DNA of 64,000 nucleotides from Bacteroidota bacterium (GCA_016866385.1 VGMU01000005.1:1-64000); one strand, 5' to 3'; counted from the first letter of the stretch, positions 48,202 to 58,591 are shown. The notes: generated by a model not told the origin, from the letters alone. Translations and numbers: made by a program.

Positions 48202-48914
48202 TGGGAAATTCATGGTTTCAGTTTCAACAATTTCGGGTGCATCAAGACCGCTGTGCCATGAAGATCAGTACCGACGCCGTACTTCTCGGCGCCCTAGCTG
48301 GTCACGATTCCCCCAAACACATCTTAGACGTAGGCACAGGGACCGGCGTTTTGGCATTGATGCTGGCGCAACGCTTTCCTACAGCAAGGCTCACTGCTTT
48401 GGAAATCGACCCCGATGCTGCGGATCAGGCTGAGGAAAATTGTAAAGCAAGCTCTTTTGGCAATAGAATAACAATAAAGGCAAGTAGGTTTCAAGATTTT
48501 TTTGAACCGCAGGCCTTTGACTTGATCGTGAGTAACCCTCCCTATTTCCCCAATCATCTCAAATCTTCAGATACCAAAAGAAATCGAGCTCTTCATGCCG
48601 ATGAACTCCCTTTTGAAGAATTACTCTTAAAAACGAAAGCTTTACTGCTTCCCGAAGGACGATTTTGGGTAATTCTTCCATCAGGGCAAATCCCTACCTT
48701 CTTATCTTTGGCCGAAGGCCAAGGCCTTTATCCTATCCAAAGAATTCAGGTGAAAGATGCTCCTGCAAAAAACGTCTTTAGAGAAGTTCTTGAGTTGGCA
48801 CACACACCTCTTTCCTTAGCCCCCTTTCCTCAAGAAATTTGTTTGAAAGAAGAGGACGGAACCTTTACTGCGGCATACGCTTCTTTACTTTCTGGATTTT
48901 TACTTGGTTTTTAG
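48201..48914 (+). CDS. tRNA1(Val) (adenine37-N6)-methyltransferase-like
   Basis: 237 residues from ATG 48201, which overlaps the preceding stop as TGATG; seven codons of open frame upstream are not needed. SAM-binding ILDVGTGTGVLALMLAQRFP, and catalytic SNPPYFPNHL (NPPY motif for exocyclic-amine methylation), as in TrmN6/YfiC. Probably modifies A37 of tRNA1(Val). Co-transcribed with the UPF0316 gene. Confidence 0.85.
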   Translation: MGNSWFQFQQFRVHQDRCAMKISTDAVLLGALAGHDSPKHILDVGTGTGVLALMLAQRFPTARLTALEIDPDAADQAEENCKASSFGNRITIKASRFQDFFEPQAFDLIVSNPPYFPNHLKSSDTKRNRALHADELPFEELLLKTKALLLPEGRFWVILPSGQIPTFLSLAEGQGLYPIQRIQVKDAPAKNVFREVLELAHTPLSLAPFPQEICLKEEDGTFTAAYASLLSGFLLGF

Positions 48915-49010
48915 CTAAAGCGACTCCAATTTGCTTAAGTTGATAACAAAATCCAGCTTAATATCTGGAGTTAATTTTTATTTTTACAAACCAATTTCTA
49001 TTGCTCCCAC

Positions 49011-50468
49011 ATGCATAAACTAGGTTTTACCTTTGTTTTTCTACTCCTCATTTTCTGGTCCTGTACGTTGGAAGAGAACGCTCCCGTATTTGTTTCCACC
49101 GAAGAGGTGTTGTTTGTTGGGGGAGATAAAATTCGACTTTCAGGAAGACTGCTGACCAACCGTGAGGTAGTTGCCAAAGACCACGGTTTTATTTTTTCCA
49201 CCACTTCTTCTTTTGCGAGTCCAATCACCCTGTCTTTGGGAGAAAAAAATGGTCCTGGACGATTCATTGGTGAAAAAGGAGGCTTTACAATAGGCCAAAC
49301 GTATTTTGTAAAAGCCTTTGCAGAGGTAGATGGGCAGAGACTTGAAGGAGAAGTGGTGGAATTAAAAACTCTTTCTCCGGCAGTAAACAGCTTTTCCCCT
49401 AGTTATGGAATAGCTGGAGGTGAAGTTGTGATTCAAGGAAAAAACTTCCCTCAAGGCACCAAGGTGTTTTTTGGAACACAAGAAGCCCAGGTACTTCAAA
49501 ACCTATTTGAATCGAAGTTGACCGCAAAAATCCCTGCCCCCTCTGGGCAAGTAGTGGTGCCGATCAAATTGATAGTACAAAATAAAGAGATTGTTCTTCC
49601 TACCCCTTTTGAGTATCAGGCAGGAAAGTTTACCAAAGTGTCAGAATTTCCTGGAGGTCTAAGGATTTATGACAATACTTTTTTCTTCCATCAAACAGGA
49701 TTTTACGTTGGCTTGGGAAAAATTAAGTTAGGGGATAATTATCCTAATTTTCAACGCTTTCAGCCCAGCACGGGTACATGGTCGGAGGTTTCTTTTCCTG
49801 GAGCAGTACGGAGATTTGCCTTTGCCTCCCCCAATTTCTTGGGAGGAGGGGCCCTAGAGACATCCAGAGACGTCTATCAATTTGATCGAAGCTTCTGGAA
49901 AATCAATGGCAGTAGTTTTGAACGACTTGCTGATCTTCCCTTTACCTCCCGAGAAGCCTTGGCGGTAGAGGTAGAAGGAAAGTTATTTTTATTGGGGGGT
50001 CTCGATGGTGCTGGCCAAGTGGTGAGATCCTATGACCCCCTCCTTCGCACCTGGACCAGCAAGGGCAATGCTCCTGTCGCTTTGGGTAAAACAGGGGCTG
50101 CCTTAGTATATAAGGGACGCATCCTGGTGCTGGCAAGCAACGGGCAGCTCTGGGAATACAGCCCCTCTCCTGACAGCTGGAAATTGCTGACTACCTATCC
50201 TGGAAATAAAGGGCAAGGCTACCCTATGGCAGAAGTGATTGGCAATAAAGCTTATCTTGGGCTATATAGAGCTACCCAAGAGCTTTGGGAACTCAACTTG
50301 GAAACCATGGTTTGGAAAACGAAAAACCAGATCATCGGGCTCCCTCAAAGTATCCATGTGGGCTATTTTTCCTACAACGGTTCCATCTACTTCCTGCGTG
50401 CACCAGAAGAATCAGTGAGCGCAGTCCTCCCTATGGAATTATTCAAATTTGACCCTGACGCCATTTAA
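49011..50468 (+). CDS. IPT/TIG and kelch-repeat lipoprotein
   Basis: 485 residues. Lipoprotein signal (FLLLIFWSCTLEEN). A fibronectin-like region (about 25-115), an IPT/TIG domain (about 120-200; VNSFSPSYGIAGGEVVIQG and TKVFFGTQEAQVL), then a kelch-type six-bladed propeller (about 205-480; EGKLFLLGGLDGAGQVVRSYDP, KTGAALVYKGRILVLA). It precedes the TonB receptor gene by nine bases and probably serves as a surface lipoprotein for substrate or partner binding. Confidence 0.85.
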   Translation: MHKLGFTFVFLLLIFWSCTLEENAPVFVSTEEVLFVGGDKIRLSGRLLTNREVVAKDHGFIFSTTSSFASPITLSLGEKNGPGRFIGEKGGFTIGQTYFVKAFAEVDGQRLEGEVVELKTLSPAVNSFSPSYGIAGGEVVIQGKNFPQGTKVFFGTQEAQVLQNLFESKLTAKIPAPSGQVVVPIKLIVQNKEIVLPTPFEYQAGKFTKVSEFPGGLRIYDNTFFFHQTGFYVGLGKIKLGDNYPNFQRFQPSTGTWSEVSFPGAVRRFAFASPNFLGGGALETSRDVYQFDRSFWKINGSSFERLADLPFTSREALAVEVEGKLFLLGGLDGAGQVVRSYDPLLRTWTSKGNAPVALGKTGAALVYKGRILVLASNGQLWEYSPSPDSWKLLTTYPGNKGQGYPMAEVIGNKAYLGLYRATQELWELNLETMVWKTKNQIIGLPQSIHVGYFSYNGSIYFLRAPEESVSAVLPMELFKFDPDAI

Positions 50469-50477
50469 CCAACCCCC

Positions 50478-52880
50478 ATGAAAAAATTAATCCTTGTTGT
50501 GTATTTCTTATTGGGGTGGGGAACGGCATGGGCTCAAACGCCGACGGTCACTAGAGAAGTAATTGGAAGAGATATAGGACAACTCAAAGGAATCAAGCTC
50601 TCGGGAAGAATTACAGACGAAATCACGGGAGAAGCCTTGGTGGGCGCCACAGTGGCCATTCCTGAACTTAATCTCACCCGAATTACGGATGCCAATGGAA
50701 GTTTCGAATTGGAATTGTCTCGGGCAGAATACACGCTGGAGTTTAGGTACGTGGGATACGAAACCAAAATATACCCCATCACTGCCGTAGGAGATGGGCG
50801 GATCACCATCAAAATGCTTCAAGAAGACTTTAATTTGGACGACGTAGTGATCTATGGAAGTGATCCAGAAAAAAACATACGATCCACCAACATGGGAGCC
50901 GTTACCTTAAGCATGAATACCATGAAAGAGTTGCCTCCTTTTATGGGTGAAATAGATATCGTACGCTCCTTGGCCACACTTCCCGGAGTAAGTCAAGTAG
51001 GGGAAGCTTCTTCAGGCCTCAATGTTCGAGGGGGAGGGGTAGATCAAAACCTCATCCAATTTGCTGGAGCACCCATCTATAATCCTTCCCATATGTTTGG
51101 CTTGTTTACCGCCTTCAATCCAGACATGGTCAACGATGTCACACTCTACAAAGCGGTAGTCCCTTCTCGATTTGGTGGGAGGAGCTCTGCTATTTTAGAT
51201 ATCCTTCCTAAGGCAGGAAGTGTGGATAAATTTGGAGGAGATGTGATGCTCAGCAATTTTTCAGGTAAAATCTCTTTAAATGGTCCATTGGTCAAAAATA
51301 AGGTTTCACTTTTAGGAGGATTTAGAATTTCCTACATCAATTGGCTTTTGCAATCCTTACAGAACACCACACTCAATAGCTCAGATGCCAATTTCTACGA
51401 TGGAAATCTAGTAATTAGTGCTCCCCTCTCCGAAAAAAACGAATTTACTTACAGCTACTATACCAGCTACGATGACTTTGCTTTTGCCTCCGATACCACC
51501 ATTTCTTGGCAAAACAATGCGCATTCCTTGCAGTGGAAAAGTAAGTGGAGCGACAAACTGAGCATGGAGACCAGTGGATTTTATTCCCTCTATACCTATG
51601 GAATATTTAATCAGTCCGGAATCAACAACTTTGAAATCAACTCCCATATCGCCGATATGGGTGGAAAAACGTTCTTTACCTATTCTTTAGGCACAGGACA
51701 AAACCTTACCCTAGGTGCAGATTACAAGCAAGTGAGCATTCAACCGGGGGAATTGGTACCTACGGGAACAGAGGCAGAGCTGCTTCCCAAAAAAGTCCAA
51801 GATGAAACCGGGAGAGAACTTGCTGCCCACTTCCAACATGAACTAGAAATCGGAGAAAAAATTGGACTTACCTATGGCTTGAGGTACGATTATTACCAGT
51901 ATCTAGGGGCAAGAACGGTACGAAATTACCAAGAAAACAAACCCATCTCAGACGGTAGTGCCGTAGGAGAAACTAGGTATGCAAATAATGAAGTCATCCA
52001 AAATTACGATGGACTAGCACCTAGGGCCTCCCTGAGGTATTCCTTCTCCAAGGCAAGTTCGGTCAAGCTGGGGTACAATAAAATGTATCAATTTATTCAC
52101 TTGATTTCAAATACTGCCACCATTGCTCCCTCCGATGTATGGAAATTGAGTGATGGATTTTTGAAACCTCAAATTGCCGATCAATTCTCCCTTGGATACT
52201 ACAACAACTTCAAAGGAAACATCTTTGAAACTTCAGTTGAGGTGTACTACAAAGACCTTCAAAACGTCGTAGAATACAAAGATGGAGCAAACCTCATTCT
52301 ACAAAATCACATAGAAACCGAGCTTATCCCTGCACAAGGAAAGTCCTATGGGGCAGAACTTTACATAAAGAAAAACTTAGGTACCTTGACCGGTTGGATT
52401 TCCTATACCTATTCCAGGGCCTTTAGAAGAGTCATTACCCCCTTTGAAGAGGAAAATATCAACAGTGGATCTTGGTATCCTTCCAACTTTGACAAACCGC
52501 ATGACCTCACCTTGATTGGCAATTACAAGGTAAGTACCAACACTTCCATTTCTGCTACTTTTGCCTACAGCACCGGAAGACCCATTACCTTTCCGGATGC
52601 GAAATTTGATTATTCTGGAAATAACTTGGCCTATTTTAAAGATAGAAACCAGCAGCGCCTACCAGACTTCCACCGACTTGATTTTTCCGTTAACTTTAAA
52701 TTGAATGGTCAAGGAAAGTTTTTTGAAGGAGACTGGACTTTTTCAGTACTCAATGTATATGGGCGAAAAAATCCGTTTTCGATTTTCTTTGACGATGCCC
52801 CACAGCAACCTCCACAAGCCTTTCGGTTGGCCCTGTTGGGAATTCCCCTTCCAAGTTTAAGTTATGCCATTAGCTTCTAA
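50478..52880 (+). CDS. TonB-dependent outer-membrane receptor with N-terminal carboxypeptidase-like domain
   Basis: 800 residues. Signal peptide ending AWAQ. Residues about 40-115 form a CarboxypepD_reg-like domain (KLSGRITDEITGEALVGATVAI with downstream GYETKIYPI), about 125-235 the plug (LNVRGGGVDQNLIQFAGAPIYNP), and the rest a 22-stranded barrel. There is no STN domain, so no anti-sigma signalling partner is expected. Flanked by a kelch lipoprotein and a DUF4249 lipoprotein, it probably takes up an uncharacterised ligand across the outer membrane. Confidence 0.93.
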   Translation: MKKLILVVYFLLGWGTAWAQTPTVTREVIGRDIGQLKGIKLSGRITDEITGEALVGATVAIPELNLTRITDANGSFELELSRAEYTLEFRYVGYETKIYPITAVGDGRITIKMLQEDFNLDDVVIYGSDPEKNIRSTNMGAVTLSMNTMKELPPFMGEIDIVRSLATLPGVSQVGEASSGLNVRGGGVDQNLIQFAGAPIYNPSHMFGLFTAFNPDMVNDVTLYKAVVPSRFGGRSSAILDILPKAGSVDKFGGDVMLSNFSGKISLNGPLVKNKVSLLGGFRISYINWLLQSLQNTTLNSSDANFYDGNLVISAPLSEKNEFTYSYYTSYDDFAFASDTTISWQNNAHSLQWKSKWSDKLSMETSGFYSLYTYGIFNQSGINNFEINSHIADMGGKTFFTYSLGTGQNLTLGADYKQVSIQPGELVPTGTEAELLPKKVQDETGRELAAHFQHELEIGEKIGLTYGLRYDYYQYLGARTVRNYQENKPISDGSAVGETRYANNEVIQNYDGLAPRASLRYSFSKASSVKLGYNKMYQFIHLISNTATIAPSDVWKLSDGFLKPQIADQFSLGYYNNFKGNIFETSVEVYYKDLQNVVEYKDGANLILQNHIETELIPAQGKSYGAELYIKKNLGTLTGWISYTYSRAFRRVITPFEEENINSGSWYPSNFDKPHDLTLIGNYKVSTNTSISATFAYSTGRPITFPDAKFDYSGNNLAYFKDRNQQRLPDFHRLDFSVNFKLNGQGKFFEGDWTFSVLNVYGRKNPFSIFFDDAPQQPPQAFRLALLGIPLPSLSYAISF

Positions 52881-52883
52881 GCC

Positions 52884-53945
52884 ATGTTGAAAAGACTACT
52901 ATACCTACTCCTAGTAATGCCAATGGCCTGTGTAGACCCTTACGAGGTAAAAGTACCTGAGGGAGAGCAGCTTTTGACTGTAGAAGGTATTATTTCTACC
53001 GGGCCTGGCCCCCATGCCATCACCCTTACCCGAAGTGCAACCTACGGAAGTATTTTTGAAGGATTAATTCGCCCAGTCAGCCTGGCTACGGTAGTGGTTA
53101 GAGACAACGAAGGCAATGTCACTTTCCTCACCGAAGGTACCGAGGCTAAAGGAACTTACTTTACCCCTGCAAATTTTAGAGCAGAAGTTGGTAAATCTTA
53201 CACCCTACAAATCCTAACTGCCGAAGGAAATGTATATACTTCTACTCCTGAGCGAGTGGCTGCAGCTCCAAACATTCAGTCTTTGGAAGTACGTACGGTG
53301 ACTATTCAAGTAGAAGGCAGTACTTTTCCCAAATCGGGGGTACAATTGATTGTGGAGCTTAAAGATCCTGCAGATCAAAATAATTTTTATTACTGGAGAA
53401 ACGGTCCAGCAGTCTATATTTTGGAAACAAGCCCAGAATTATATACTCCTAGGCCTTCCCCACAAAATCCTAACCGAACCCCACAGCCTAAGGATTGCTG
53501 TTCTATCTGCTTTCGGTATGAAGCGGGCAACAACCAGAGTCTTTTTGTGGTAAATGACGACAACTTCAACGGACTTAGCACCCGAATTCCTGCTTCTTTC
53601 ATTCAAGACGATGGATTCAGATTTGTCAATAAGTTTAGAATGGACCTCAAGCAGTACAGCATATCCCAAGAGGCCTACCGATTTCTTCGCTTGGTCAAGC
53701 AACAAGCTGAAATCAGTGGATCCATTTTTGACCCGCCTCCTGCTACCATCAGAGGAAATATGATTAGCCTAAACAATCCAGATGAGGTGGTATTGGGCTA
53801 TTTTATGGCTGGAGGAGAAACCTCAAAAAGAATTTATATCGATAAAAACGACCTCACATTCAGGCAGGTTAAGGCCATAGTACCGGATGATTGTAGGGTA
53901 GTTTCAGGGGCATTTATCGATCCTCCAGCAGATTGGAGGCCCTAA
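52884..53945 (+). CDS. DUF4249 lipoprotein, TonB receptor partner
   Basis: 353 residues. Lipoprotein signal MLKRLLYLLLVMPMACVDPYEV. ITLTRSATYGSIFEGLIRPVSLATVVVRDNEG is the DUF4249 start; the C-terminal part has a Cys pair (DCCSICFRYEA and DDCRVVSG). DUF4249 proteins are nearly always encoded just after a carboxypeptidase-like TonB receptor, as here (three bases gap), and by that association act as its surface partner. Function unproven. Confidence 0.87.
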   Translation: MLKRLLYLLLVMPMACVDPYEVKVPEGEQLLTVEGIISTGPGPHAITLTRSATYGSIFEGLIRPVSLATVVVRDNEGNVTFLTEGTEAKGTYFTPANFRAEVGKSYTLQILTAEGNVYTSTPERVAAAPNIQSLEVRTVTIQVEGSTFPKSGVQLIVELKDPADQNNFYYWRNGPAVYILETSPELYTPRPSPQNPNRTPQPKDCCSICFRYEAGNNQSLFVVNDDNFNGLSTRIPASFIQDDGFRFVNKFRMDLKQYSISQEAYRFLRLVKQQAEISGSIFDPPPATIRGNMISLNNPDEVVLGYFMAGGETSKRIYIDKNDLTFRQVKAIVPDDCRVVSGAFIDPPADWRP

Positions 53946-53957
53946 ATCACGTATAAA

Positions 53958-55310
53958 TCAACTTTTAAAAGGGGCAGCTGTTGAAGCTATGCATTGCTCT
54001 TGAAAAGATATTCCTACATCTTGTAACTTCTTCAGAATAGGAAGGTAGAGTTCAGGGACTACAGGGAGTTGAAGCCCTCTGCAAAGAATTTTGCCTTCCA
54101 AAAAAAGGTCTACTGCTATGGCCAATGGTAAGCCTACCGTTTTGGCCATGGCCGTATACAAAGCATCCTCCCCTTCCTGCACCAAACTAGCATAAATGGT
54201 TTTGACACCTTCTTCCGTCTCTACCTGCAGTTGATGCTGCATCACGATCATGTCCCTGTCCTCTGCCTGTAAAGACCAATGCTTCTCTAATATCGCTTGA
54301 AGTAGTTGGGCTGGACTACCCTGAGTGATGGGTAAGGGAAGGGATTCAAAGAGTCCCATCCATTGAATTTTTTCGAAGGTATCAAAGTCCATATCGGGAA
54401 TCGCTTTCCCGAGTTTTTCCTCAACCCGCAAGGTATCAGACCAAGGTAAGAAGGTATTTAAAAATTGCCTATAGTTACTTCCTTGAGGCAAATTGAGTTG
54501 CAATCCATCCTCTGTCATTCCCAATTGAACAAATACATCCCAAGCTTTGCAAAATCCTGGTCTCCTCAGTGTTCCTCGAAGTAAGGTGGGTACTCCCTCT
54601 AAACCATAGACCTGTTGATAACTTAAGGAATCTCTATTGGGGTAGCCCTCAAAATCTCCCCAGCCAGGGATACTGATTTTTTCAATTCTCTTGAACAATT
54701 GCTGGTAAGGAACAAGCTTGAGTTCCCCAGCATCTAGATAAGTAGAGGTCCCTTGACCTGCCAAAACCACGTTTCGTGGATTCCAAGTAAACTTATATTT
54801 CCATGGATTGTCTTCGCTTGCAGGTGCCAAAAGACCTCCGCAATAGGATTTAAAAGAAAGAATTTTTTCTCCTCTAGATCGGACTTCTTCAAATAACTTC
54901 ATGGCCGACATGTGGTCTATCCCAGGATCAAGACCACATTCGTTTAGAAAAAGTAGGCCCTTGGAAGCTACTTCTGCTCGCTTGCTGCGCAAGAACTCGC
55001 TTTCGTAAGAAGCTGTAAAAAAATGTTTCTCGAGTACCAAGCAATCTTCAGCCAGGAGGGGATGAAGGGAGGCTGGAAGCATGGATAGGACCACATCTGC
55101 CTGCGCAATAAGTTCCCGCCTTGCCACTTGATTTCCCAGATCCAGTTCAACAGCCAGCGTATGCTTACGCTGCTTGAGTTTGGAAGCAGCCAATCGAAAA
55201 TCCATATCCGCAACGGTCAGGAATCGGGTTCCTTGTTGACAGGAATCCGCCAAGTAATCAATCAAATATGTAGAAGATTTTCCTGCCCCAAAGAGCAAAA
55301 TATGGTTCAT
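53958..55310 (-). CDS. Saccharopine dehydrogenase family protein
   Basis: 450 residues. N-terminal ILLFGAGKSSTYLIDYLAD is a dinucleotide-binding loop; LNECGLDPGIDHMSAMKLFEE and YCGGLLAPASEDNPWKYKFTWNPRNVVLAG are diagnostic of saccharopine dehydrogenase/lysine ketoglutarate reductase C-terminal homologues. It may act in lysine breakdown or a related imino-acid reduction. No partner gene is adjacent. It converges on the DUF4249 gene with 12 bases between. Confidence 0.82.
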   Translation of the reverse strand: MNHILLFGAGKSSTYLIDYLADSCQQGTRFLTVADMDFRLAASKLKQRKHTLAVELDLGNQVARRELIAQADVVLSMLPASLHPLLAEDCLVLEKHFFTASYESEFLRSKRAEVASKGLLFLNECGLDPGIDHMSAMKLFEEVRSRGEKILSFKSYCGGLLAPASEDNPWKYKFTWNPRNVVLAGQGTSTYLDAGELKLVPYQQLFKRIEKISIPGWGDFEGYPNRDSLSYQQVYGLEGVPTLLRGTLRRPGFCKAWDVFVQLGMTEDGLQLNLPQGSNYRQFLNTFLPWSDTLRVEEKLGKAIPDMDFDTFEKIQWMGLFESLPLPITQGSPAQLLQAILEKHWSLQAEDRDMIVMQHQLQVETEEGVKTIYASLVQEGEDALYTAMAKTVGLPLAIAVDLFLEGKILCRGLQLPVVPELYLPILKKLQDVGISFQEQCIASTAAPFKS

Positions 55311-55431
55311 GATTCAAGCATTGGATGGATAAAAATGCCTAATTTTTTTTCGTGGAAAAAGCCTTGATTAAAGAATTACACAACAATTATGTACCTTTTC
55401 CGTAGGCTAGTATCCAAACCTTACCTTACTT

Positions 55432-55911
55432 GTGAAAAAAGTCACTGAAACAGTAGAAATGGAAGAGTTGCTACTCCAAGAATTGAGCGCGGCAGAGCTG
55501 CACTTGATTCAAAGAGCACAGGAAATTTCAAAACGAGCCTATGCCCCCTATTCCAATTTCCATGTGGGTGCTGCCTTGGTTTTAGAGAATGGAGAAGTAT
55601 TCCAATCTTCTAACCAAGAAAATGTAAGCTTCCCTACCGGCGTTTGCGCAGAGCGCTTACTTTTGGGCTATGTAGGAGCCAATAATCCTGATCTGGCTCC
55701 CTTGACGCTTGCAATTGTAGCCCAAAGAGCAGGCGAAGAAGATTGGGCTGAGGTTTCTCCTTGTGGAGTTTGCAGGCAAACCATCAATGAAGTAGAAAAC
55801 AGATTTAATAGACCAATTACCCTCCTCTTGCTTCGCAATAAAAACCAAGTACTTAGAATCCGAGGGATAAAAGAATTGCTTCCGCTCAAATTTGACAACT
55901 TGAATAAATAG
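55432..55911 (+). CDS. cdd: Cytidine deaminase
   Basis: 159 residues starting at GTG (family-typical position). AYAPYSNFHVGAAL, the zinc motif GVCAER (Cys-Ala-Glu) and SPCGVCRQ (PCxxC) are all intact. It deaminates cytidine and deoxycytidine in pyrimidine salvage. The next gene (esterase) starts four bases after the stop, implying co-transcription. Confidence 0.93.
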   Translation: MKKVTETVEMEELLLQELSAAELHLIQRAQEISKRAYAPYSNFHVGAALVLENGEVFQSSNQENVSFPTGVCAERLLLGYVGANNPDLAPLTLAIVAQRAGEEDWAEVSPCGVCRQTINEVENRFNRPITLLLLRNKNQVLRIRGIKELLPLKFDNLNK

Positions 55912-55915
55912 GACT

Positions 55916-56563
55916 GTGAAATCCACTGTAAATTTTTCCTACGAAGCCCTTTATTACCTGTCCCATTCCCCCACGGGAAAAGAAAAAGAGATTTGGGTAG
56001 TGCTTCATGGCTATAAACAACTCGCCGAATTTTTTCTGAGAAAATTTGCCCCTTTTTCCAATGAGGATAGACTAATTCTTGCACCAGAAGGAACCAATTA
56101 TTCTTACCTGAAAGAATTTCATGGGAGAATTGGTGCCAATTGGATGACGAGTTATGAACGGGAATTAGCCATAGCCAATAACCATAGGTTTCTTGATCAA
56201 GTAATGAAAAATCTATTGGAACATTATTTTATCCCTCCCAAGATCCATGTGCTAGGCTTTTCCCAGGGAGCTGCTACTGCTACGCGTTGGATCAGCCATT
56301 GGCCAGGACAAGTTTCCACCTTGATCCTTTGGGCAGGTGGCTTTGCCCATGACCTGGATCTAGACCTTGCTAGAGAGAAATTTGCAAAGGCCAGGTTAAT
56401 CTTGGTAACAGGTGAACAAGACGAATTGATCACTGAGGATCAAGTCTCCAAGCAAGAGACATTAATTCAGCAACTCGAAGTCCCAATTACCCGACTTACT
56501 TTTCAAGGTGGCCATGAAATTGAAGGCAGTTTGCTTGAAAAGATACTGAAACAAGAAATTTAA
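55916..56563 (+). CDS. Alpha/beta-hydrolase, phospholipase/carboxylesterase family
   Basis: 215 residues starting at GTG. Nucleophile elbow GFSQGAATATRW (GxSxG), and a C-terminal His in GGHEIEG. Similar to small cytoplasmic esterases (YpfH-type). Substrate unknown. Follows cdd by four bases. Confidence 0.8.
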   Translation: MKSTVNFSYEALYYLSHSPTGKEKEIWVVLHGYKQLAEFFLRKFAPFSNEDRLILAPEGTNYSYLKEFHGRIGANWMTSYERELAIANNHRFLDQVMKNLLEHYFIPPKIHVLGFSQGAATATRWISHWPGQVSTLILWAGGFAHDLDLDLAREKFAKARLILVTGEQDELITEDQVSKQETLIQQLEVPITRLTFQGGHEIEGSLLEKILKQEI

Positions 56564-56654
56564 GGTTATTTTTTTACCCTAGAGCTTGCTAAGTTTGTAA
56601 CAAAATGTAGAAATTTCGACAAATACAATCCAAATAAATTTTAGGACACCATCC

Positions 56655-57089
56655 ATGCTTTCCCTTACTGAAAAAGAGATTGAGCTCATTGCAACCCAAC
56701 TCCTAAAAGGCAACGTGTGCTTCTACCAACTCGATAAGAAAAAAATTCATTACATGCCTGATGACGAAGATTATTTCAACTACGATCTGACAGAAGAGGA
56801 AGAAGATATTTTGGATGAGATAGAAGAGCAACCAGAAAATTTTGCGGAGTTTACCAAACTAGAACCCAGTCAAGAGCATCAAATCATGCAGGATTTTGTG
56901 GACCAGCGAATCAAAGAGCGGAATCTTGCCGAAGAATTGGTCGATGCACTTAGCAAACCGAAGGCAGCTACTGGTTTTAAGTTTTTACTCGATGGATCTG
57001 CCTACCAAGAAGAATGGACAGACTATATACGAGGCAAGTACCAGGATTGGATCAAGGAGCAAGTGGATTCCTTTAATTACTCTGAATAA
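56655..57089 (+). CDS. UPF0158 family protein
   Basis: 144 residues, acidic, cytoplasmic. Resembles UPF0158 (MEAFA-like segments, FRDALY-type region here NLAEELVDALSKPKAATGFKFLLDG, and ending QEEWTDYIRGKYQDWIKEQ). Function unknown. Converges on metK with a bidirectional terminator in between. Confidence 0.65.
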   Translation: MLSLTEKEIELIATQLLKGNVCFYQLDKKKIHYMPDDEDYFNYDLTEEEEDILDEIEEQPENFAEFTKLEPSQEHQIMQDFVDQRIKERNLAEELVDALSKPKAATGFKFLLDGSAYQEEWTDYIRGKYQDWIKEQVDSFNYSE

Positions 57090-57173
57090 GGGATTTTGGT
57101 CATCAGCTGACTCTCCCCTACTTCTTAGAATATTTCAATCAGGACTACTAGGGGTAGCAGTATTCATTTAAAT

Positions 57174-57211
57174 AAAAAAGCAGCTAAGCCTTTCGACTTT
57201 AGCCGCTTTTT
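57174..57211. terminator. Bidirectional terminator between UPF0158 gene and metK
   Basis: AAAAAGCAGCTAAG pairs imperfectly with CTTTAGCCGCTTTTT; the A-run on one side and T-run on the other let it act for both strands. Confidence 0.7.
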
Positions 57212-57264
57212 GGTTTTGTAAAGTTAAATTTACTTTAGAGCAGGAGTTAATAACCTTTAACCTG

Positions 57265-57288
57265 CCTGCCTTCTGCAGGCTTTTAACG
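57265..57288 (+). repeat. Small palindromic repeat, copy A
   Basis: CCTGC-CTTCT-GCAGG followed by CTTTTAACG. A related unit with a compensatory stem change lies at 58696 on the same strand; the two flank metK. Confidence 0.5.
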
Positions 57289-57307
57289 CTTAACGCTCAC
57301 AAAGCCC

Positions 57308-58561
57308 TTAAATGCCGAATTCCTTCTTCACTCGCTCTACATAATCCAACTTCTCCCAGGTAAATAGCTCTACCTTTTGGGTGATCGCTGGGCGATACGG
57401 GGAAGTGAAGGTTTTCTCTACCACCACGCTCTCTCTACCCATGTGGCCGTAAGCGGCTGTTTCTAGGTAGATCGGGGTACGCAACTTCAAGCGCTGCTCG
57501 ATGGCATAGGGACGCATGTCGAAGATGCCTTCTACCTTCTTCGCAATCTCTCCATCGCTCAAGTTTACCTTGGCTGTACCGTAGGTATTGATATAAATAC
57601 CCATCGGCTTGGCAACGCCAATTGCATAAGATACCTGCACCAAGATCTCGTCAGCCACGCCTGCTGCCACCATGTTTTTGGCAATGTGACGGGTCGCGTA
57701 TGCCGCGGAGCGGTCTACTTTCGAAGGATCTTTGCCCGAGAAGGCTCCTCCTCCGTGAGCGCCCTTGCCCCCGTAGGTATCTACGATGATTTTTCTTCCG
57801 GTCAAGCCGGTATCACCGTGAGGTCCACCAATCACAAACTTGCCCGTTGGGTTGATGTGGTAGGTAATCTGATCCGTAAATAGTTTTTGTAGGGAAGGCT
57901 TCAACTTGGCCTTCACGCGTGGAATCAAGATGTGGATGATATCGGATTTGATTTTGGCAAGCATCGCTTCTTCTTGGTCGAAGTCATCGTGCTGGGTAGA
58001 GACCACAATCGCATCGATGCGCTGAGGCACGTTGTCATCGGAGTATTCGATCGTCACCTGGGACTTGGAGTCAGGACGTAGGTACCGCATGTCCTTATTC
58101 TCTCTACGCAATTCCGCTAGTTCCAAAAGGATGCGGTGTGAGAGGTCCAATGCCAAAGGCATGTAGTTCTCTGTTTCGTTGGTGGCATAGCCAAACATCA
58201 TGCCTTGGTCGCCTGCACCCTGTTCTTCTGGGTTCTTGCGCTCTACCCCTTGGTTGATGTCCGCAGACTGCTCGTGGATGGCAGAAAGCACTCCGCAGGA
58301 GTTGCCTTCAAACATGTATTCACTCTTGGTATAACCAATCTTGTTGATCACCTCGCGAGCGATCTTTTGCACGTCTAGGTACACTTCCGATTTTACCTCT
58401 CCAGCAAGGACTACCTGACCGGTAGTAACGAGCGTTTCGCAGGCTACCTTGGAGTTGGGATCAAAAGCCAAAAAGTTGTCAATCAATGCGTCCGAAATCT
58501 GGTCCGAAATTTTATCTGGGTGACCCTCAGATACAGATTCTGAGGTAAATAGGTAAGGCAT
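57308..58561 (-). CDS. metK: S-adenosylmethionine synthase
   Basis: 417 residues from Met 58561 ([21 protein letters not shown]); an upstream in-frame ATG at 58594 overlaps the -7 box and is rejected. Methionine/ATP-binding [18 protein letters not shown], and the phosphate-binding [19 protein letters not shown] are intact. Makes S-adenosylmethionine from methionine and ATP. No known SAM riboswitch was recognised upstream. Confidence 0.95.
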   Translation of the reverse strand: MPYLFTSESVSEGHPDKISDQISDALIDNFLAFDPNSKVACETLVTTGQVVLAGEVKSEVYLDVQKIAREVINKIGYTKSEYMFEGNSCGVLSAIHEQSADINQGVERKNPEEQGAGDQGMMFGYATNETENYMPLALDLSHRILLELAELRRENKDMRYLRPDSKSQVTIEYSDDNVPQRIDAIVVSTQHDDFDQEEAMLAKIKSDIIHILIPRVKAKLKPSLQKLFTDQITYHINPTGKFVIGGPHGDTGLTGRKIIVDTYGGKGAHGGGAFSGKDPSKVDRSAAYATRHIAKNMVAAGVADEILVQVSYAIGVAKPMGIYINTYGTAKVNLSDGEIAKKVEGIFDMRPYAIEQRLKLRTPIYLETAAYGHMGRESVVVEKTFTSPYRPAITQKVELFTWEKLDYVERVKKEFGI

Positions 58562-58591
58562 ACTGTTTTTTATTTTTCGTGAATGGTGCCT

